Both the position numbers and the translations under genes were made by a program. From the NCBI RefSeq assembly GCF_932294415.1, contig NC_065535.1:11564282-11628281 (forward strand): a stretch of 64,000 nucleotides of DNA, in the 5' to 3' direction. Below the pieces are notes generated by a model that saw only the letters and a program-made list of their open reading frames with translations, was not told the DNA's origin and made no database searches. The DNA comes from Quercus robur (taxonomy: Eukaryota; Streptophyta; Magnoliopsida; Fagales; Fagaceae). This document shows positions 55,640 through 64,000 of this stretch, one piece after another; the stretch's first letter is position 1; each line of letters begins with the position of its first letter.

Positions 55640-56545
55640 AATGTATACAAGTACCTTCTTTCCAACTCATAATACATGAAATCAATTGGGTTGGAGGGAA
55701 CAAAAGGAATAACAAAAAGGGTTAGATACCAAAGGAAATAATTTGATATCATTCTTTAAATAGAAACCAAAGACAATCTTCAAAATAAGAAGATGGTAAA
55801 CGATGCCACTAGCATTTTCTAATTTTCCAGGACCTCAAAATGAAATATTACTACAGAAGAATTGTTCTCATCAATTACGCAATCACATTTTAGTGAGATG
55901 AAGAGCTAAAAAAATGAAAGAGAAAAGGAAGAGTTTAAAACAATTAAAAGAACTGCAAATACAGTAGCCAATGGATTATAGAGTACACCACTCTGCAAAG
56001 AGAAAATTTCTACTTGAAGAGAATATGCAACTTATGACTTACGGGGGCCTTCCTCTTTGAAGTCCAATGTTTACATTTACCTTCTTCCCAACAAATAATA
56101 CATTATCAATTGGGGGCCTTCCTCTTTGCAATCGAATGTTAACATGTACCTTCTTTCCAACTAATAATGCATGAAATCAATTGGGTTAGAGGGAACAAAA
56201 GGAATAAAAGAAAGGGTGAAATACCAATCATTCTTTAAATAGAAACAAATGAGAATCTCATTCAAAGTTAAGAACATGGTAGAAGCTACCACTAACATTC
56301 TCTAAATTTGCCAGGACCTCAAAATGAAATGTTAGTACAGAAGAATTGTTTTCATCAATTACGCAAGCGCATTTTAGTGAGATGATGAGTTAAAAAATAA
56401 AAAGAAGAATTTAAAACAATTAAAAGAACTGCAAATACAGTAGCCAATGGATTATAAAGTACACCTCTCCACAAAGAGAGACAAAATTTCCACTTGAAGA
56501 GAATATGCAACTTATGACTTACGAGGCCTTCCTCTTTTACCGGTT
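55640..56545 (-). repeat. Tandem duplication of the RCC2-like gene's 3' end (~0.48 kb period)
   Basis: 55640-56063 and 56120-56545 are close copies: both hold GAAATCAATTGGGTT, CAGGACCTCAAAATGAAAT, ACAGTAGCCAATGGATTATA and AATATGCAACTTATGACTTA. The proximal copy contains the gene's true stop codon (56512-56514) and last codons; the distal copy repeats the stop and a few codons (GGCCCCCGTAAGTCATAA on the minus strand) but not the AT-hook. A short third fragment (GGGGCCTTCCTCTTTG) lies between at 56115-56130. Confidence 0.85.
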
Positions 56546-59500
56546 TTCGCTTGAGGTGGCGGCTGTGAGCTTTTGTTTGCCGAAGGAGGGCGCCCCCGTC
56601 CACGCACTGGTTTAGCGGCACCCTTACCTTGACCTCTATTAGAACCCTTCCCACCTTGACTTTTCTTTTCTGCCTGCCCATTGGGCTGTTCTTCACCATT
56701 TTCACTGTCATCATCATCACTCTCCTCATCTTCAGAGTCGGATGAATCTTTAGACTTCTTCCTCTTCTTGGAGTTATTAGAAGCTTTAACAGCACCCTTT
56801 TTAGTAGTTTGCTTGGCAACAGTTTTGCTCTCAGGTTCCTCACTCCCTGCAGCAAGAGTTCAGTAACCAGTTTAGAATCACACAGCTTCAATGCTAAGTT
56901 GAAAACAGGATTACAAAATGATTTGTGTTCTCTTGACAGCCAAGTTTAGGTCAGATCTTTCAGGCCTGGCACAGGAGGAGACCAGGTAGAAATGTCACAC
57001 TTAAAAAACCGCAAATAAAAGCATTACCCACTTCTTCAAAAATTGTCGAGTGTCCCTAGCCTCAAGTAAATATTACTTATATCCGAAACATGTACATGAT
57101 GAAATCTTCCAACGGTAATTCAGACCATATATATAATTTGATAAGTATAATTCAGACCATATATATAATTTGATAAGTATAATTCAGACCAAATATTAAA
57201 AACCTCTACATCAGCATACCTTCACCAGAACCTTTGCCATCATATACATCAAGCTGGGGAAAAAAAAATCAGTAGTTAATAATTGCTGTGCCTGTGTTAT
57301 TGAAAGAATATAACAAAAAAGAAGCAGCTAACATATCAAGAAGATAAAAGTAGATCAATGCAAGATAACACATATCAAGATTTAAGATTAAGAATATTCA
57401 TATTTCATCCAGCTAATTTTTTCAAGCAAAGAGCATATCAGAATCCTTATATTCACAAAACACTACCAGGCATGTCTCGCCAACAATGATTCAACTCTTA
57501 AAACCTAAATGTCAAAGAAATTCCTTTGGGCAACATTTTTCATCCTCAACTATGAGGATTTTCTTTTACTAGTTGAACCCACAACTAATTTTTCATCCTC
57601 ATCCTCCACCCACAACTCTGAGGAGTAAGTGCCATTTGAGCCAAGGCTCAATGGATATATAAATTTTTTTTTAAAGTACTCAAAAGTCACTAGAGATATT
57701 GAGGCTGAACTGTAGAAGAGTGAACGTGCATTACAATCAAAACATACATTTGTAGTAAGACCATAAATACAAAGAGCACTTTAAAATTCCAATACAGGAT
57801 TGTAAAGTTGTTTTGAATACTCACTTGATCAAGTCGATCACCAGCATTTGTTCTATCAACAATCACCATGGAAAGGCCAGAACCACATGCAACACTATTA
57901 GAGAGGAGGGGATTAAAAATAAATAAAAAATAAAAAAAAATCCATTGTCACATCCTATAGGTTCAATTGTAATAAAAACATAATAAATAAATAAATATGA
58001 TAGATAAGTAAATAAATACCCACCTGATGACATGCATGCCCTCAAGAATATCTACCTTTTTTGGTGTTGCAGACGATCTAAGGAGCAGAAACAAAAACAG
58101 ACAAAATTTAAAGAGAGAGTATGGAATCCTTAAAAAAATATTATTATCCAAAGTGATAAACACATACTTCTGCCCAGTAGGGCCAAATCCCAGCTCTCCA
58201 TATTGTGCATGACCCCAACTTATGCAGGAGGAATCAGCACCAACAAAATGGTGCATACTACCTGAATCCATGCAACGTATGTTCCAACCACTGTAAAAAT
58301 CCAGACAAGGAAAATTATCTAAAGTGATATGCAGAGTAGCAAAGAAACCTAATAAGAATAACTCGGCCAAAATAAATTTTCCCTTCAGTAACTTAGAAGA
58401 GCTATATGCTTTGAAGACAGATATAAGAAAATTATAATACCAAACATGGCATTGGCTCTAAACCAGCAACTAAAGCAATTAGCCAGGGACACTTGTAAAA
58501 CTGAAGGCAATACAAATTCTGAAGGGTGAGTGGGATCGTGAACAACCGGGTTGGAGGCCAAGTACATGATTCTGGCAGGAGAGGACAATTTTATATACAG
58601 AAAGAAAACAGCAAAAGGGAAATCATCCAGCATTGAGCCAGCAACCAGTCTCTGATGTACTTCAAGAGCAGGTCAGCAGCATTTAAGCATCAACAATTCC
58701 AAGGTCTGTGATAAAGGCAAGCCAATTTCCTAAATAAGCCTTGGGAAGAAATTATCAGCTCAAAAAACAATTATCAAGTTAAAATAGGGATGTTACAACA
58801 TTCATTCTATTGACAAAGTACCATAGCTCGATTCTGCATTGCTTCCTTGTCCATACTAAGCCAAATGTCTTGGTTGGGATGACGTAGGTCTTTTGATCGA
58901 GTACTCTTACCAACAGAAATTGGGGGGGGGGGGAGGAAATTGAAGTCCCAGAATTCAAGAGAGAAACCTAAAGTCCTTGTGGTAAAATCTCATTTGCATG
59001 GTAATACAAGCCTGAGTTTGAGATCCATCTTCATGCTGACCTATTACTGCCTGCCCCATAATGTGTCCTAATTCCACTTTCTTGCCCCCATAATGTATGT
59101 CGTGTCAAAAGGTTACACTTAAATTTTCTCCCCTTATCCCATACTTCCGAAAGTGTCATTTATGAATACGTGCCTCCAAAACATGCAAAATGTATTGATA
59201 TAAAGGGGTCAAATTCTTTCCTTTGACCCTTTCTTTTCCCACAAGAGACATCATTAATTACAGGACAAAGAGTAATTTTGAACCATTACTCAGGAAGTTA
59301 AGATAGAAAAGTTCCAAGGTTGTAATAGGTCAAATACCAAGAAAAAGAAAAGAGATCATGTTATTTAAAAACATTTTGAGGCACGCAGAAAAGTTTCCGC
59401 AGTGTCCAAGAGTATCGTAGTTGCACCACCCTTTTCCCACTGATGAGGAGGGGGTGAATAGAAGCTACAGCAGCTCCTACCCATTCAACTGCGGAGGCTT

Positions 59501-62500
59501 ATAATTAAATATGCCAGAACCAACATCAATATGCCACCATAACTTAATTAAATAGAGAAAAAGCAAAAAGCAAAAAGCAAAAAGCAAATAAGAGACAATT
59601 AAGAAAAGGAGGGAAGAATAGGACTCATGATGAACATGATAAGAAAAGCAGGTAAACCAGAGCCAGAGTAATCAGTGGAACCAAACATAGCCTAAGCACT
59701 CTAAAAGACTCAACAACGTAAAGCACAATCTAACCAAGAAAATAGGAGAAGGAAAGCAAACGATATGTAACACTTACAACAGAATAATAGATAGAAAAAG
59801 ACATAACAAATGGCAAGAGAAATTACTGTCTAAAGAACCAAAAAGAAACGACTAAGTGCTGACAGCAGCAACCATAGATGCCGAAGGAAACAAAGAAAAA
59901 AGAAATTGCTAATTAAAGTAACAAAATCACAGGGCAGAGTAGAACCTTAAATCCATGAGAGGTTTAGGATACATCCAGTCATCACCAGTGGTCTTTATTT
60001 TGCCCCACATATACAGCTGCCCTCCAGCTAAAAGCAAAAAAAAAACAAAATCAATTTGTAAAAGGAAAAGGCTGTAACAAAAACACAAAAAATGTAAATT
60101 GGGGACTACTAAGGTTCACACTTTTCCTTTTTTCGGAAAAGTTACTAAACTTCACAGAGAATATATTTACATATCTTATTCCCCCCCCCCCCCCTTTTTT
60201 CTTTTTACAAGGTAAGTAGAATCTTACAAATCCACAATCCAATCCATGAAGTTTACACGCACCCAGTAGGTTTTTGAATCCACAACCTTACCCTCCTCCC
60301 TTTCTAATCGGCAGAGGTCCAGAGGAGGTGCCTTTTGAGCTAGAGCTAAAGCTAAAGCTCATTGGCAGGCACCCCTTACATTTCTATGGTAGGATCCCAA
60401 TTTGACTAATTGTCAAAATAACATATTTATTTAGCTTAAAAATAAGGTAACATAGATAAACAGACAATTCGGTCTTAAGGAACTAAGTAAGGAGCCCAAA
60501 TTGAAAGGTTAGTCATGTCCTTTCTGTAATTTCAACCACCCTCAATCATGTGGATCAAGAAGCCAAGTGGATACCAAAAGAGCTGAACCAACATTTTGGT
60601 CCTTTCTTTCTTTAAATCACAGGAAGAAAAGAACATGATTGCATAAATAGAATACAATTTAACATCTTAGTTTTAGGATATAGCAAGCCCAACTAAAGCC
60701 CTATGTAGACGTGTTGCAACCCTGCATCACCATGCTTATAGTTAATCAGAAATTCATTCTTGAATCCAAAAGAAAGAGACCGGCCACAATGTTTAGCTCT
60801 CTGTCAAACAAACGCAAATCAGAGAAGGGGTGGTAAGTGGGTAACTAACATGGTTTAAGCATAAATTGAATTTTTCCATAGCCCTTCCAAGAATCATATA
60901 TGATGATCCCATACAAAGTAGTCTACTTAATTGGTTTGTCCATTCATGCACTTATATAATAAGATCCAGGGCAGGGTAGTAGAGCAACTTGCATTCTATT
61001 AATTCTACCAACATAACACATTATCATATTGTTCAAACTCATCTAATTAACTTCCCAGTTGGCATTAAATCAAGGAATGCCATGCGCATAAAAATATATC
61101 AACCTTAAGCTAAGTTCACAAATCATGACAAATGTGAACATCTTCAAGCAGACAACTAATAAAAAGATAACAGCTGAGAGGATAATGTGAATATGAGAGA
61201 AATCAGTAAGAGTTTTTTTTTTTTTTTTTTTGGATAGAGAAATCAGTAACAGATTTCATCCAACAAGTTTAGTTAAACACAGAAATGAATAAGAAATACC
61301 TGCAGTGCAAGCAGAGTTAACAGAACCAGCTGATACCACTGCATCAGGAGGTAGAACATTGTGCCTCTGAAAAACATCAACACGACGAGGGGACCACTCA
61401 TCCTTCTGCTCCCTATGTCCGAGCCTTCACATCATCATTCAAGGAATTACATGCACAAGATACAGGCACTACATTAAACAATCAAGTCTGAGAAAATTCA
61501 TTCGCAATACAAAATATTAAGTACCAACCTTCCATAACCGCCAAAACCCCACCTAAGCATATTTCAACAATAAATAGTCAATAACCATAGATATAATGCC
61601 AAATCAACAGGAAGAAAGTGAAGGGTAATGCTACTTCACACTCAGTACACTGAAGAAGCACTTACGTGTAAACAAAGCCATTTGAATCAACCGCCACTGT
61701 ATGCCCAAAACCAGAAAAGTACATAAAACAATAATGTTTTTTGATAAGTAATGATGTTTTTATTACAGTATTAGTGCAAACAAAAATGAACACAAACTAG
61801 CCTTAAAGAATTTACATAAAACAAACATTATAACAGGTGGCAGTATGTTGAAAAGGAGGGAGAGGAGGTGGGGGTGGGGTGAAGCAGATGCTATTAGTAA
61901 CCTGTATGGTTCGCTCCACATGCAACTTTAACGATTGTTTCCCCAGCAAGGGAAGCTATTGCTTTAGGGCGTGGTTGGGCTTCATAAGCAAGCCTCACTG
62001 AGCTGTCTTTAGTGTTGTACTGCAGGCACATCCAAAAAATTATGTCAAGCTTCAAACTAAAGCAAGTCTCACTTTACATGGATTCATGTGTCTGTATACA
62101 TCGTGCATCCATATGTCTCTGTGTGCGTCTGTGTATAAATTTATGACAATTTTATCCAGGGTAATGGCTACAGAGACTAGGCAATGCAAAATTTAAGAGG
62201 CTTCAAATGTCGGCAGTGATTTTGGCTAAGGAGTAAGGCCTCATCACAGCTTAAAGTACATTAATAGCTCTGTATTGAGCATTCATGATGAATTAGAAAA
62301 CTAAAGATCATTTATTCTTTGTAAGCCTATATCCTAAATCCAATCCTATATCTTGCCCATTATAAGCATATCCAGGATCAGCTCCACCCCTCCCCCCCTC
62401 TTTCCATTAAGAAGTTTTTGTGTTGCATCAACTTCATAGTGTGATACTCAGCTGGTATCAAAGCTTTTTACATCATGGAAGATCCTATTAGAAACGGTTG

Positions 62501-63873
62501 ATACTTTCTGAGGGGATCAAGATGCCTTTTAGAAAGAAATGTCTTCCATAAAGTTTCCAAGAAATATACGACCAGACGATTACTTTCTATGACTACACAA
62601 AGGAATAGGCAGAATATGCAGTGAAAACAAAAGAATACAACTACAAGAAGTTTCTAATATGCAAACACTCCAATGCTTAATAGTCATTAAAAACCTGAAG
62701 ATTTAAAATGAAAAATCAGTAGATTTTCAATTTTAATACAGCTAATGGGAGGTATTATGCACCACTTACTACCATTAAACTTTTAGTGGTACTCAGTGAT
62801 GAGGGGTGGGGGGACAAAAATATAAGAAACATACACACCCACACGCATATACACAAGTACGTGAGACCAATACAAATAATACCATTCATGTGAATACTGG
62901 GTTAATGTAAGAAATTCCACACAAAAACATATTCATTATATTACATTTATCTTTTAGGGTTTTATTTTTTTTATTTTTACAATGAATAAGCCAATTTGCA
63001 CTTATTTTAGTCAAATTCCACTTACAATTCATTTGAAAGGATTTCTAGTAGCTAAAAAAAAAACCATAACATACAACTCAACTGAAATGTGATATTTTGA
63101 TTAATACTCATTAAATAATCAAATTTTAACATTTTTAAAATTGTAATGTAATTATATATTTTTGATACAGGAATTATACCGTGAATATATATGCACCTAA
63201 ACTTCAATGTTTAACTTAAAGCCAATATTAAACTTTGGAGTTTATTATTTACTTATCATTATTTTTATTACTTATGAATTTTGAGCTTCTTTGATCACTC
63301 TATATATCTTTAAGAAGTAACAATATTTTTTTCTTTTTTGTTTAAAACTCATACTTCTTTATTATTATTTTTGTTTCCAACCTTTTTTTCCTTTATCAGT
63401 TTTGGACCTTTAAAAAAACACCGATAAAATAGGAAAGATTGTCTTTTCCTTTTTCAAAGAAAGTTTGACATAAAAAATAACACTAGTCTATTAGTTATGA
63501 TATAAATAAAAAAGAAATATATAAAGGAAATTCATTAAAAAAAATTAATTATGCTGGATAAAAGGTGCAAATTAAGTCATCCAAAGGGGGAGGGGGGTCT
63601 TTGGGAAATTTGGTCATAGAAGAAGTAAGACCCAAAAATATATATGAAGACGACAGAGCACAAGTAAAAATACATGTAAGGAAACATGCCACTATGACCA
63701 AGACTTAAAGCAATAATTGCATTCATCATCCCATAACCCTGACACATAGCAACTATGTGTCAGGTTGTCAAAAGATCAAGGGAAGAGTATTAAAAGTAAA
63801 CAGAAAAACATAATAGCATACCTCATTGTCCGTTCCATGCCCAAGTTGTCCATACTGTGGAAGACCTGCAGTC
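56512..63873 (-). CDS. RCC2-like RCC1-repeat protein with AT-hook tail (partial, 5' end outside window)
   Basis: Eleven exons are visible on the minus strand: 63873-63822, 62019-61902, 61696-61666, 61552-61529, 61424-61300, 60027-59946, 58290-58168, 58077-58024, 57894-57825, 57253-57220 and 56846-56512; about 349 codons. They encode RCC1 beta-propeller repeats (GLPQYGQLGHGTDNE, GFGGYGRLGHREQKDEWSPR, ISWGHAQYGELGFGPTGQK, SVACGSGLSMVIVDRTNAGD) in the arrangement I remember for plant homologues of human RCC2/TD-60. Two exons are very short (31 and 24 bp). The C-terminal exon adds a Lys/Ser/Asp/Glu-rich tail (SSDSEDEESDDDDSENGEEQ) and two AT-hook cores, VRGRGRPPS and GKRGRPRKS just before the stop, which suggest minor-groove DNA binding in the nucleus. 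Human RCC2 works in mitosis; the plant role is not inferred. The start lies beyond 64000. Confidence 0.9.
57112..57195. repeat. Short tandem repeat (period ~37 bp) in an RCC2-like intron
   Basis: AATTCAGACCATATATATAA then TTTGATAAGTAT occurs twice in full and a third time in part (AATTCAGACCAAATATT). It lies in the intron before the last exon. Confidence 0.75.
57565..57665 (-). mobile_element. tRNA-derived SINE remnant in an RCC2-like intron
   Basis: On the minus strand an A box TTGGCTCAAATGG (57644-57632) is followed after about 50 bp by a B box GGGTTCAACT (57580-57571). The TCAAATGGCAC motif matches the SINE superfamily seen at 60.3 kb. The tail and target duplication are not clear. Confidence 0.55.
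58291..59945 (-). other. Large RCC2-like intron with no recognised element
   Basis: A 1.66-kb intron between the exons at 60027-59946 and 58290-58168. It contains a G-run (58922-58934) and a short AAAAAGC repeat (59560-59586). The ORF at 58385-58633 is intronic chance. Confidence 0.5.
60220..60390 (-). mobile_element. tRNA-derived SINE remnant in an RCC2-like intron
   Basis: Minus strand: GAGCTTTAGCTTTAGCTC then the A box TAGCTCAAAAGG (60342-60331) with GCACCTCCTC, followed by a weak B box (GGATTCAAAAACC, about 60281-60269). This is the common plant SINE layout with TAGCTCAAATGGCACCTCC. Adjacent is a C-run (60181-60194). Limits are approximate. Confidence 0.55.
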
Positions 63874-64000
63874 CTAGAAACAACAAACACTTTGCAAATC
63901 AGCAACTAATCTGAATAAATTGGGAACCACAAAGGCATGAAGAATTGGCTGAACAACCAAGATTTTTATTTTTATTTTTTATTTTTATGACATAACTTCA

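Overview
The window is nuclear DNA of a flowering plant. It has GT-AG introns, AT-rich spacers, many short non-autonomous transposons and a Tat-lineage Ty3/gypsy element. The host proteins read like those of a woody eudicot. A truncated MITE near 22.6 kb and the style of the LTR element recall oak/beech relatives (Fagaceae), but that placement is from memory and only moderately sure.

Layout. 0-3 kb: a decayed Myb/SANT-like gene behind a scrap of an RTE-type LINE tail. 4.3-6.2 kb (+): a small three-exon TMEM42/EamA-like membrane protein gene, flanked on both sides by diverged direct copies of one sequence. 6.7-15 kb: transposon debris, including the 3' end of an L1 LINE, several inverted-repeat elements, a copia-like solo LTR and a second solo LTR. 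15.5-18.9 kb: a tandem duplication of about 1.7 kb that abuts the promoter of a class II BBR/BPC (GAGA-binding) transcription factor gene at 19.0-22.2 kb (+). 23.3-24.5 kb (-): a cluster of three box C/D snoRNAs with a TATA box, telo-box and Site II promoter, and a SINE inserted exactly at one snoRNA's box D. 26.1-37.7 kb: a full-length but broken Tat-lineage element on the minus strand with an antisense ORF and an internal 79-bp tandem array. 37.7-39.4 kb: a 240-bp tandem array interrupted by a solo LTR.

39.8-42.5 kb (-): octanoyltransferase (LIP2p-like), four exons, with a hAT element just upstream. 43.7-48.6 kb: inverted-repeat elements and AT-rich spacer. 49.1-53.6 kb (+): a group I bZIP factor, four exons, with a Stowaway nested in a Tourist-type MITE in its large intron. 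56.5-64 kb (-): an RCC2-like RCC1-repeat protein with an AT-hook tail, running off the right edge, with its 3' end tandemly duplicated and two SINEs in introns.

The genes are independent single-copy plant loci, not a pathway or operon. The least expected content is the snoRNA cluster, which has no ORF and would be missed by protein-based annotation. Exon boundaries were placed by eye from splice consensus and remembered family sequences; no alignment or database search was run.
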